Positions 46,312-56,643 are shown, counted from the first letter of the stretch. The stretch is DNA of 64,000 bases from Gnetum montanum (GCA_015680685.1 MNCI01000651.1:730168-794167); one strand, 5' to 3'. Notes: a model not told the origin generated them from the sequence alone. Numbers and translations are program-made.

Positions 46312-49095
46312 TCATGTAGTTCCTGGTGGTAATGGCTCCTCCATTGGTGCTTTCCCTTTGTCTTGTGCTCCAGGCTTTAAGGCTTGATTGCATTAAAGTA
46401 TGGCCTGGAGCTTCTCCTCTTCAATCCGAGGGTCTTGTGTCATTGATGCAAATGTTCCAATGTTTGATAGAGTCAGAACTTCCCACAGACAAGGTAGTTG
46501 CGGAAACATTTGGTTGGCCTTGACATACCAAGCCGCGAACACCTGTCGTTCCTCCTCATAAGCTCTGGCTTTATTCTTGTACTCCTGAAAATCTGCTAGT
46601 CATTGAGCCAAGTCTGTTGTGACACCTTTTTGTCCTTGGTAGCTGGCTTTTACCACCTCAAGTTCAAAATTTGCAACTTCCAGTTTTTCCACGAACTTCT
46701 TGTGTTCTACAAATTCTGCTTCGTATTTGATGTGGGTGGTTGCTACCTACTACTTGAGCTCTAACCTTGGGTGCCCTACTATTAACATGGCAAGGTTGGC
46801 ATATCTCAGGTTTGCCAACTCCATGTACTCTATCAGATCTTGAATTTGTAGGTTTGGGCTTTTAACTTCCGCTTGATGGGCAAAGGCATATGTGTCCAAT
46901 ATGGCCCGTCAATTAGTATGTTGAGCACTGATAGTGTTGATTTGGGCCTTGGCCATATGGATCTCCTTTTCAAGGACATGTTTATACATCCCCACCTAAT
47001 TGCGAAAGTGCTCCTTCAGCTTCTCATGTCGTTTAGCCTCGTTCTTCCACACGCTTATCTCAATAGCTAACTTTTGACGAATGGCGCGTACCTCCTCCAT
47101 CGAGAGGGTTCGATTTTCTCTAGCTAAACGGCTTACATCTCAGTTGACCTAGATGAATTGTTCTCGTAATTGATGAAAGTGTTCATCGAGAACATTCTTT
47201 TGCTTTTCTACAGTGGTCAATCAAAGGTTTTCTGCAACCAGTTGCTTGTTTTCTTCTTGTAAGGTTTTGAGTGCCTTAAGATGTGCATGAGTTTGCGCAT
47301 GAGCTACGGAGGCATCCCAAAAAGCCTTCTCCTTTTCATCAGCCACCCTTTTATTCTCTATGATTAACTTACTTAGTTGCTCAGTTCTAAAGTTATCGAG
47401 TTGGTCTACGAGAACAAATTGCAGAGGGCCCCGCTGTGCTACTTGTAAGGCCATGAGCTACTCTTGTAGTTTCTACACTTCAGCTTCAACATGCTCGGCC
47501 CTCACTTCTATTAAGACCAACTTCCCCTTTGTGGAAATGAGGTCTGATTGAATTGCTGTAACATCTTGAGGAATGTCGAACAAGGACATCATTACTTACC
47601 CTATTTGAAGCAATCGATCAAGCACATCCTCATGTTCCGCAGGAGTCATTGAGGTTCTGACCAAAGTTTGAGCATCCCATGCTCCTGAGAGATCTGCTAG
47701 TGGCACAACAGATACCTTGAAGTATTCTTTGATGTGGTCTATGACCACTTCTATAGCTCCTGCGGCATCCTAGTATTACATGACCACCACAGTGGCCCCT
47801 TCACCAGTCTCTAACTACACCTAGAAAGATGTCGCATTTCCTGAGATCTGTTGTGATCATCTACTTTCCCCTCCTCCTATGTGAATGGATACTTCCCTCC
47901 TTGTGCGATCTAACAAAATCGTAGGCTGATTGGCATCATTGATGACACGGAAGAGGTTTGCATCATCATGACTTCCCCTACTGACCGTCTCAGCAATGGT
48001 CCTAAGATGGCTCATCGACGGTCTGTAGTCTTGTGGTAGTGGCGGCTGATCCTGGCCTATGCTGGGCCTTGCTTCCTATTGTTGGCTAGGACCCATGCCT
48101 ATAGGTTGACTGGGTCTTGCAAGTTGAGTTGCAGTTGGTCTAGCCATCTATTCCTCTTCTTGTTCTGGTCCCAGCTCTTCACCAATGCTTTTCCTTGGAG
48201 CTGGCACCTTTAGCAATTCAGCATATGAAGTAGTGTGGGCTTTTCGGAGGACATCATTGGTGTATCCCCGAATACCAGCATGTCGACAAAGCTTTCTGAT
48301 AAGACAAGGGAAAGGCAGCGCCATCTTCCCTATCTTTCGTTCTTCAAACCGCCTCAAGATCTTTGTCAAATATAGATGGGGTAGGTTAGCATTAACCATT
48401 TCCATCAACACTACACATCCTCTAGCCGCATACGTCGATATTCTTTTTAGGCCCTTTGTGTTGAAGAGATGATATGTTCCAATTTTAAAGTAAACCCTCT
48501 CTTTCGTCGTCAATTCACCAAATGTTTTATCTCTGCCATAAGCATTCTCCAACCAATCCTTTTGCACATCGGGGTCTGAACAGGTGGATAACCAAGCAAC
48601 CTTGGGCCCTATATTCGGAAGGTTTAACACTTTTGAAATGGCCTGCGTAGAGAAGTCAACTATCATACCACAAATATTAATAGTGGTGCCTTACTCCTTA
48701 TTGTGCCAAAATTGGTACGTCTCTTCTAGGTACCAGGCATTGCTTTCAGAGAGGATAGGCCATAAGGGAGACCCTTTGAGGTGATACCTAACGGCCTCAG
48801 GAGCGAACTCTGCAAATGATTCAAAGTTCAATTCCAAAATCACAGTGAATGTGGACTTCTCATGGATAGCCTGAATGCAATCTTGGGGCAACATGAGTTG
48901 TTGTCCCCGTTCAGGCACTGCTACAGCTTCTCCTTCTTGCCTAGACCGTCTGGTAGGAGATTCATCTTGATGAATGCTGAATGATTGCTCCTCCTATTCT
49001 ACATGTTGTCTGGTAGGTCTTTGTCTTTCACCTCTTTGAGATCATTTGCTTACGCCTTGGGTAGGACCTTCCTGTTGTCCACATTTTGGGACCAT
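46312..49095 (-). pseudogene. E7 ORF3: third gene, most complete copy
   Basis: Start MVPKCGQQEGPTQG, stop after MEEPLPPGTT. A charged, Q-rich lead (about 70 residues) is followed by the domain: CIQAIHEKSTFTVILELNFE, GSPLWPILSESNAWYLEETY, then the 172-residue open piece 48148-48666 with STQAISKVLNLPNIGPK, YFKIGTYHLFNTKGLKRIST, LPHLYLTKILRRFEERKIG and LPFPCLIRKLCRHAGIRGYT. A PQ-rich spacer and a coiled-coil tail follow (47221-47454 with FRTEQLSKLIIENKRVADEK and LKTLQEENKQLVAENL). Only a few stops interrupt roughly 925 codons. No enzyme motif, signal peptide or membrane span is evident. Possibly a structural or host-interacting protein; unproven. Confidence 0.78.
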
Positions 49096-49545
49096 ATGCA
49101 ATCACACAGGCCAAGTGTTAGTACGATTATTTTTGAAATTGAGTTATACCTTACTACTAGCCTTAATTAATGATCTTATTTTATCTCCATGTGATCTTGC
49201 CCGAAAGTTTGTAATAATGGGTCCCCTTTTACTTAGGTGGTTTTTCAATTTTTAATTTCCCGGTGTACCTAAGGATTAAATGATTTTTGGGCACAAATAT
49301 TCTAAGTGTTATAGTTAATTACCCTAGATGATGTCCTTTGGGTGATGATAAATTTCAAAAAAGTTAGGTACTTTTCGGCAAGTGTCCCTCCCCCACGACT
49401 AAGCTGAACACTCCGGGTTCAAGCAGGTTCAGATGGAATGAAAATAGAAGCACCAGTGAGCAAGATATGAGTAGAAAAGCAAGGGTCACTCAATTGCAAG
49501 TCGTAGAGAAAAAAATTCAAAAACTCCCCCATGTGAATGGCAAAA
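49096..49545 (-). other. E7 ORF3 leader
   Basis: About 450 bases between the internal TATA box and the ORF3 start. AT-rich with no coding frame. The plus-strand open frames over it are chance. Confidence 0.5.
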
Positions 49546-49569
49546 ATTATGCTAAGTGTTGCGGGGGGT

Positions 49570-49645
49570 CACCTATTTATAAGTTGTGGCGACGCGATAT
49601 CCCATCGGACGCGATATCGTGTACACGATATCACGGTCCTAGTGA
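49570..49645 (-). promoter_or_regulatory. E7 internal LTR-like promoter of ORF3
   Basis: The minus strand has three to four GATATCG-type palindromes (GTGATATCGTGTACACGATA at 49615-49634, then CGCGATATC words) followed by CTTATAAATAGG. The arrangement, boxes then TATA, is that of the E7 LTR start. It lies about 480 bases before the ORF3 ATG, as in E2. Confidence 0.6.
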
Positions 49646-51050
49646 CATGAGACACCACAAAAATACCAAATTTTTTAAGGATTATTTTGAAATTAACATT
49701 GTAAATTGAGGACATTGGCTATTATCAAGATTTTTAGGGCAATTTCATTACTTCTAGAGGCACAATTAATGATGATGGTGTGGATTTACCAATAAAACTT
49801 TGGATGGGAGAAAAAAGCTATGTAATGGTACATACGAACATTGAAATTCAGAGGGATAATAGTAGGGAAAGAAAATCATTTGAGAATTATGTCGAGGGTA
49901 AGAAATGGTGTGTGTGAGCTATGTCATAAGTGAAGATTACAAAAAATTACACAAGTGGGTCCTCCCCAAAGCAAGTTTCAACCTATAATGCCCTTGTGTA
50001 ACCACACTTAAAGTGTCCATGGGCACTAGAAGGGTTAAATGTAATTCACACTAACTCCACAAAACACACACATGTAAATATCACCGAAATGAGATGAAAA
50101 TTCCATGCTACATGGGACATGAGCTACAATTACATGAACAGTGAGATGAGACGAACTATAGAAAGGGATTGTAGAGATTGGGACATGAGGTAACTAACCC
50201 AGGGCACAGTGAATCTTGCGTGTAAAGTGTGATTAAGGTGTCATTAACCCATCATTCCAAGATTAGGACCAAGTCCATTCCTTTAATCAGTGACATCACA
50301 TTGTTTCATCCCATGATGAGCAACTATGAGAGTACCATAACAACAAGGCATACGATCACTTGGCATTTTGTTCAAGCGAGGAGTGATTTTTGTTTTGTGA
50401 CACTTTTCTTTTTCTTTTTGTTTTCTCTTTCTTCTTCTTTCTTTTTGAATACTAAATCTAGAGAAGCCACCAACCTTTAGGCATGGGTGCATGTCTTTCC
50501 AATGGGACCCCCTAGAACAACATTGGATTTTTGGGTGCCCTTTTGATTACTCTTACTCCCATTTTTCATTAGATCTACAAGGATCTTAGTACAACCATGT
50601 TGCATGATAACTCCCACAGACGTCACCAAAGAGAATCTGCAAGTCCCCTTGATGTCACACCCTAATCATTCCCTCTTGGTACATCATTCTTCATTTTGGG
50701 TACAATGAACACAAAATTAATTTTAAGTTTTAAGAATGTCAAGAATATCACTGTACCCTCAAATAGACCCTCTTATTTGTAGAGTGGGTAAGTGGGTGTA
50801 ATGGGCTCACTGTTCCAAATAATTGATCACTCGAAACTTAATAACATAGAACACACCTCAACCAACGATCCACATGAGTGTTTTATTCCTAGACGAGATT
50901 ACTTATAAAAAGACAAAAATACCAAAAAGACAAAAAGATAAAACAAGAAGCTGAAAAATGAAAAACTAGAAAACAAAAAGTTGTAAAATCAAACAAAATA
51001 AAAAATGGTTATTAATCTTGCTTGTTACTAGAATGGGGGATATCCCCCAT
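49646..51050. other. E7 noncoding region between gag and the ORF3 promoter
   Basis: Carries the conserved blocks CAAGTGGGTCCTCCCCAAAG (49951-49970) and CCCCTTGATGTCACACCCTA (50645-50664). A pyrimidine tract lies at 50404-50450. Its junction with gag near 51050 carries GGGGGATATCCCCCATAACT, a form of the post-integrase word of other copies. So the deletion that removed protease to integrase ended here. Confidence 0.6.
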
Positions 51051-52944
51051 AACTAATCGGTTGAGGATGGCAAGGATTAATAAATGGAAAATGAGGATCC
51101 TTGCATGTTGGAAATATTAGGGCCTAGTCATACTTACCTTGTCGGGGTTCACACACCTGATTATAATAAGTATAGTGGGGTAATTTATACAATGTAGTTC
51201 CTAGATAACAAGTTGACCCACTATGATATTTGGGACCATTAGATGGTATGCAAGGATCGGGTTGATGCCTCCCATGGTTGTGTTCATTGGGCTGTATGGT
51301 TGTTGGAGTGTTAGATGGTGGCCTTGATGAAGTAACATGAGGCATTAGGTTGGAAGGTAAGGGTGCACCACAGTGTTGAGCTTGTGCTGAGTTGGAGGAT
51401 GCAGTGGCCTCGGAATTGTGTTATCCCTTCTTACGGCCATGTTTAAAGAAGGGGCGCTTTTGATGTTGCTAAGGTTTCTCACTGTTGTTGGTAGTAGTAG
51501 CACAAGTGATGTTCGTGGGTTGTTGCTGTGGTGCAGGTACTGTATGAATAGTTGGTGGCACTGTGGAAGGAGGGAAAGGATGAGAATGTTGAAAGTTAGA
51601 AGGAGTATAAGGTGCACAAGGTGGTGGTTGTGTTAAAGGTATGGGCTGATAGTATTGAGGAGAATGGTACTGTGGTGAGATAAAGTGTGTTGGCCCAATT
51701 GGAGAAACAGGATGTTGAACAAGATAAGCATTTGGATTCGGATGATATGAAGGGTGTCTCCAGTCTAGTGGTGTTCTTCCCCATGATTGGGGTTGTTTCC
51801 ATTATGATCGAACACAGTATCTCTATACGAACTCTAGATGTAATGTGTTTCCCCAATGCTCATGTAAATGTAACAATATTGGGCATTGACCCTTGGGGTG
51901 ATCATACAGGCATATGTTGCATTCATACGTATGATTGGTAGTTGAGCTCTTATTTTCTTTATCCCTTCTTTCCAATTGTCTAATGTTGTGTCCTGCTTCT
52001 TGGGTTGTCAAAACTCTATCTCCAATAATGTTGATAAATTCTCCACACTTTTGATACGTCCATTCCAACATCTTATTGATCTTTGCCTCAACTTCTTCTA
52101 ATGATTGTTGTATTGGCAAAGATGATTCTTTCTCCTTGTGATTGATTAATTTCTCCTTTTTATGATCATGGACCTTTGTTAAGTTGAGATTTTGGTCCCG
52201 TTAATGTTTTTGAAGACTCTCCCATCAAGCCATTTCTCCTTCTTCTTTTGTTACCTACTTAATAAGCTCTTTGACTTGATGGGTTCATAGTTCGTATAGT
52301 TGACCTTGGGCATACATTCCTAAGGTCTCTCTTGTTGCATCACGAAGCCCATCAATAATATGGTACATTAGCCTTTCCTCGGAAAACCCATGGCCTAGAC
52401 AGTTGTTTAACAGTGAATAATATCTTTCTAAGGCCATGTCCAAGGGTTCATGTTGTGCTTGTTTCCATCCTTGGATTTTTTTCCTTGAGGCTGACACTCT
52501 TGTGTAGGTTTGATATTTTTCGTTAAAGACTTCTACCATTGTTGACCAGTGTCGTATCGAATTTGGTTTTAACGATCTATACCATACTTTTGCTTGGTCA
52601 ACGAGTGTCATAGGAAAGAGCTTAAGTTTTTGCCAACCATTATCAATGTTGTTCCATGTGTAGGCATTGTAGAAGGCTTGTAAATGTTGATGTGGATCTA
52701 AGTCATAGCCTCCTAAAAATTTAGGAAAGTTGTTTAAATCGAGCTTGGGTAGACGGCTCTCTTTACGATGCCTACGGGAGATTCGAATAGCCTCCTGNTT
52801 GGGGATTTCTTATAAACATGAACAAAAGCAACATCATCCCAACACACNTTGTGTACTCCAATCTTCATCATCATATAGTTCGTTGGTTCTCCAATGAACT
52901 TCCTCACTAAGTGTGGCATTATTGTAATCTTGTAGGAGAGGCAT
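51051..52944 (-). pseudogene. E7 gag (decayed, short N-terminus)
   Basis: ATG at 52944 (MPLLQDYNNATLSEEVHW). The gag domain 52285-52611 reads MTLVDQAKVWYRSLKPNSIR, HWSTMVEVFNEKYQTYT, KKIQGWKQAQHEPLDMALER, NNCLGHGFSEERLMYHIIDG, the standard retrotransposon gag core. 51823-52119 holds a coiled coil and the box CNICLYDHPKGQC, a C-x2-C-x3-H-x4-C zinc knuckle variant. A proline-rich tail ends near 51124. The longer N-terminus of E6 gag is missing. Two ambiguous bases (52799, 52849) lie in it. Confidence 0.8.
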
Positions 52945-53061
52945 TGTTGTAAAGTTGTGTGTGAATTACGTGTGACTTTTAATAATTACTTTTTCTAAAA
53001 GATATATCATTAAGTCCTTTACAGCGACCTTGTATGATATAACTAATCTAGATAACTAGCA

Positions 53062-53083
53062 CCGTCCCCGACAATGGTGCCAA
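53062..53083 (-). other. E7 primer-binding site
   Basis: Minus strand after the LTR reads TTGGCACCATTGTCGGGGAC, the closest copy here to the Athila-type PBS TGGCGCCGTTGCCGGGGA (differences at CpG positions). Confidence 0.8.
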
Positions 53084-53932
53084 TGATGAGTGGCGAGGTA
53101 CCCCTACACTCAACCATACGAATACGAGCGTTACACATGCAATCCGGTCAAACTCCGCAGACGGACTAGTTGTGGCATCTAGACAGTTAGCCTTAGGTCG
53201 CAGTTCGTTGTCTTCCCACCTAGACTAGTATTAGCTTTGTCACGTATGGGTTAGTCTAGCGTGAGGTGTATGATAGGTTTCTAATCTAATGCTACTCCTG
53301 AAGAAAATGGAAAGTAATATTATCTAAGCTAAGAAAGAAAGGGTAAGAGAATCTAAACTAGCCTAAGTGTGATGAGCATCCATTCCTTGATTATCCATAC
53401 ACATCTTGGACTTCGTGCATGACTACCACTAGGATTACCAAGCACAGATCCTAAGTATGCTACTGGGTTACCAAATAGTCACACTTAAATGCTTGTAATT
53501 AAGTTGTACTCATTTCCCGTTCTAACGTGAGTTTAAGGGTGAGAGAGATTAACTAGGAAAGCAGTAAATAACAATTAATTAAATAATTAAACTAAGTGAA
53601 TGCTACAATGATGAAGTAATCTCGATCTTTATGTTCGATCATGTGCGTGTTCAAGTACGTCACACTTGAATAAAGGATGTCATACAATTGCATTCACCAC
53701 ACTGCGGGCATACACTGGGAAATAATTCTATCTCTAGAGGGATAAAACTATCAGAGTTTCACTACAGTCTAAATCTAAGTTGTGAAACAAGGGAGAGCTG
53801 CCTCTTATTTATAGGACTGGCGGCAGGCTACAATATCGCGTACACGATATCGTAGTAAAGGACATGATATCGTGTCTGGGCATGCGATATCACGTACGCA
53901 ATATTACAGTTGCCCCAAATGACATCTCATCA
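53084..53932 (-). repeat. E7 5' LTR (849 bp)
   Basis: Starts TGATGAGTGGCGAGG, ends CATCTCATCA. Compared with the E7 3' LTR it has extra palindromic boxes (ATATCGCGTACACGATATCG, GACATGATATCGTG, GCGATATCACGTACGC) at 53832-53905, so the number of boxes varies even between two LTRs of one element. Confidence 0.9.
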
Positions 53933-53937
53933 AGCAT

Positions 53938-54955
53938 TGTATCCCCCTTCAAATCATGGGATATTGTTCATGTCTAACCTCTTGATCCTACTATCCTTTT
54001 GGTGCCTTGTGGGAACTCTTACAGCCTCCATTATATCTAGCATGCTTCTAGTTGTGAGTAGGGGTTCTTCGTGGTCATCTCGTTCATAGCATCTGTGGCA
54101 TCTACGCAGTTCCCTACTCTCCCTTCTTCTATGCCTTGATTCCTTAGAGTGCCCTCATCCTCGTTCTCGACTGTCTTGTCAATGTTTTTCACTCTGTTTT
54201 CCTTTATCCTCACGGTTGGTTTCCTTATGACTACGTTCGGACAGTGAAGGAGAGGGTGAATGTGACAATGAAGGTGAAGAAGAAGGAGAACCATCACCAT
54301 GGCGGTGTTTTCTACCTTCTCTTCAGTGCTCTTGGCCTTGATCGTGATTACGATTAGAACATTCACCCTTATTGTGTGTTTGTGTTCCCTCGTTGAACAC
54401 TTTGTGTTCATGGGGATCGGAACCAGGGTTGTGAACCGTGAAGTGGAGGTTCTAATACACCACCTCCTGACCATTGTTAGGAGGGGGAACATCGTTTGGT
54501 GGGGAACCTATTGAAGCAGGTTCATCACCCTCAGTTTCGCTTAAGACGTGTGGGGCATTATGGGACCATTTATCTTTCAAGGATGTTTGGTAACTCTCCT
54601 GTCACAAGTCTCATTGACATTGCGCTTTTGTGGGATGAAAGTCCCTTGTGTCATGATCGCATGCAATGTATTTCACGTATAAAAGCGGCATGCCTATTTG
54701 TGTGAGAGCACGAAAGAGCATGTTGGGGATTAATCGGTCTTGAGGCAACACTATGTTACCCTCCAAGTCTCTCCAATGCAATTGTTCATCTTGGTGGAGA
54801 ATAAAGGTGAAATCGGGTACATACTCATCATGATGAGTATATACTACTCGAAACTGTTGAGGAACTGGCGGATCTTGGTTACATGTATTATCTTGCCGAT
54901 TGTCTCTTGTGTTAGTCCTAGGCGGTGAAATGCTCTTATGCAAAGAAGAAGACAT
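53938..54955 (-). pseudogene. E6 gag, N-terminal part
   Basis: ATG at 54955 gives MSSSLHKSISPPRTNTRDNR, then YVPDFTFILHQDEQLHWRDL and EGNIVLPQDRLIPNMLF; 54611-54955 is open. Further on comes a charged low-complexity stretch (54037-54492 in an alternative frame). It joins across E7 to 45348. The first block is also seen in E2 and E0 and defines the family gag start. Confidence 0.8.
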
Positions 54956-55078
54956 TTTTGTCTTATTCGATGTGCGATGTACCGTTGGCTTATCTTTCTT
55001 TGATTAATCCTAAGGGTTTGTTCTAGCATTCCAACAATATGGATGATTTCCTATGTTCTACGCAGTGCACAAACAACT

Positions 55079-55100
55079 AAGTCCTCGGTAATGGCACCAA
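55079..55100 (-). other. E6 primer-binding site
   Basis: Minus strand reads TTGGTGCCATTACCGAGGAC after the LTR, the family PBS with three transitions from the E7 copy. Confidence 0.75.
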
Positions 55101-55857
55101 TGATGAGTGGCGAGGTACCCCTACACTCAACCATATGAATACAAGCGTCTCGCACACAATCTGGTCGAACTCCAAGGACTAAGTGCTTACATGCCTTAAT
55201 GGAACACTCAGGGTTAATTAGTCATTGTCTTCCCAAACTTACTTGTATTGTCACGGTTGTATGGTTAAGTAAGGTTGAGGTACATGATTTTTATAACTTT
55301 TATCTTTTTGAGGTCTTATGCTAATAAAGGAAAGGGAAAGAGAACTAAGTGACTTACTTACTTTAACTATTCATTAACTAAGTTCTAATTGTCCTAACAC
55401 CAGTATTCGTTCCCACTTGTCGTACACATCTTGAACCAGTGCAATGCTGCTGGGATTACCAAATGCTAATCGTTACTGGGTTACCAAGTGCTACATGCAT
55501 GCTCGGAGTGGTCGTATTGAGTGCACTTAACTACGAAGATCAAGGGTTGAGAGAGAAATTAATTAACTAGGAAAAAGTTAAACATTCAATAAGAATGAAT
55601 TACTAATTAGCTTAGTCCGTATGCTGCAAGGTTTATCATAAAGTTCATCTTTATTGCCATACACAAATGTGTGCTCAGGTACAATTTGCTCGAATAAAGA
55701 TCCATTCACTCTATGACTCCTACTGTGGGCACATAGAAATTATTCTAACTTTGGAATGGTAAAACTGCAAGAGTTTGGCTAAGGGTCTAAGTCTAACTAT
55801 CGGGAACAAAGGGCGCTGCCTCTTATTTATAGAAGATGAGGTAGGACACGATATTAA
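55101..55857 (-). repeat. E6 5' LTR, right end deleted
   Basis: Starts TGATGAGTGGCGAGG and closely matches 40207-40960. It stops at GACACGATATTA inside the palindromic box region, about 45 bases short of the expected CTCATCA, and is joined directly to E5 LTR sequence. Confidence 0.85.
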
Positions 55858-56102
55858 GTTTCAACTTGTTCTTAATTGTAGACAAATAAAATACAAAATA
55901 ATAAAAATCATGTGCCTCAATTACACTTAACCATACAATTAAGCTCCACAAGTGTAGTTGAGAAGACAAGGATTGTCATAATTAGATTTCACGTTTTGGA
56001 ACTAGTGTACTTAAGAACTTAAGATCTGCGAAATTTGACTGGATTACGTGTAAATGCTTGTGATTCATATGGTTGGGCGTAGGGGTACCTCGTCGCTCAT
56101 CA
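55858..56102 (+). repeat. E5 3' LTR, right part
   Basis: Matches 29210-29428 of the E5 5' LTR nearly throughout and ends TCGCTCATCA. Followed by CCATT, the right target duplication of E5. Confidence 0.85.
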
Positions 56103-56374
56103 CCATTGCTTATAGTTGATAGAATCGATTATTCATTTTATAATATTTTCATTTAGGCATTTATGAGCCTTTCAATATCACTTAATCATTTATTTTACTC
56201 AATGTTAAACCATATACTTTGAACTTCACTAACTCTAGTGAGAAGACAATGATCACGGACTTGTTATCAATATGCTAGTATACTTATATTATTCCATCCA
56301 TGGATTATGATTTGGTCGTGTATGCATGCTTGTGAATTGTATGTTTAAATGTTGGGAACTTTCACTACTTATCA
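56103..56374 (+). repeat. E8 3' LTR, right part
   Basis: CCATT (56103-56107) is the duplicated target of E5. From 56108 the sequence has the family LTR words (AGAAGACAATGATC, GTATGCATGCTTGTGAATTG) and ends CTACTTATCA. It completes the LTR begun at 27954. Confidence 0.75.
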
Positions 56375-56643
56375 CAAGTCCTATGTAACTTAAATTCCTC
56401 TTTGATAATGACCAAAAGATCGCATCCTTTAGGTGAGCCAACATCGATAAACCACAAATTTGGTGCATGCATGAGAAATTGTTTGAAACCTTGTTTGTAA
56501 AGATGTTGTCTTGGAACCAAATTAGTATAATCCCTTGGCAAGGATGTTTCCTTATTCAAAACTAATATGCAAAGACAATGTTCACACAACTTGCTAAACA
56601 AAGGGTCAGAGCAACCATTAATTATGGAGAAGAAAGAAAGCAT
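56365..56643 (-). pseudogene. Unidentified protein fragment truncated by the E8 LTR
   Basis: A clean 92-codon frame reads SIINGCSDPLFSKLCEHCLC, LPRDYTNLVPRQHLYKQGF and HAPNLWFIDVGSPKGCDLLV. Its last codons (CDK-stop) lie in the E8 LTR end, so the LTR interrupted a longer frame at 56374. The composition looks like a real globular protein rather than retrotransposon sequence, but I do not recognise the family. It may be one exon or a retrocopy piece. Upstream, 56644-56960 is AT-rich with no continuation seen. Confidence 0.4.

Larger units (their letters stand above)
45354..53932 (-). mobile_element. E7: non-autonomous element with gag and ORF3 only
   Basis: LTRs at 45354-46148 and 53084-53932, both starting TGATGAGTGGCGA, flanked by AGCGT (45349-45353) and AGCAT (53933-53937). 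The single difference is a CpG-type G-to-A. E6 gag reads on across it. Inside: PBS, gag, noncoding region with an LTR-like promoter, ORF3, polypurine tract. Protease, RT, RNase H and integrase are absent. The LTRs differ at roughly one base in fourteen at their start, mostly C/T and G/A. It is the youngest insertion of this stack. Confidence 0.9.
40207..55857 (-). mobile_element. E6: minus-strand derivative with gag and protease but no RT, RNase H or integrase
   Basis: LTRs at 40207-41005 and 55101-55857, PBS at 55079-55100. Inside lie gag (split by E7), protease, then a direct join of the protease-RT linker to the integrase tail, then noncoding sequence; no ORF3. It sits in the E5 3' LTR. 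The right end of the second LTR and about 100 bases of E5 LTR were deleted together, so no right target duplication survives. The LTRs differ little, so E6 is younger than E5. Confidence 0.85.
28561..56102 (+). mobile_element. E5: plus-strand gypsy element hosting E4, E6 and E7
   Basis: The LTR at 28561 is flanked on the left by CCATT. The other LTR starts at 39670, is interrupted by E6 and ends at 56102, followed by CCATT at 56103-56107. The host LTR (E8) reads on across both flanks, which proves the limits. E5's own sequence is 28561-29428, 33546-40206 and 55858-56102. It has gag C-terminus, protease, RT, RNase H and integrase. Its gag N-terminus, PBS and ORF3 are gone. Confidence 0.85.

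Noticed and set aside
49560-49650. Short palindromic GATATC repeats as a CRISPR-like array
   Set aside because: Plant DNA, units of about 10 bases, no uniform repeat-spacer structure. The same boxes occur in every related LTR before TATA.
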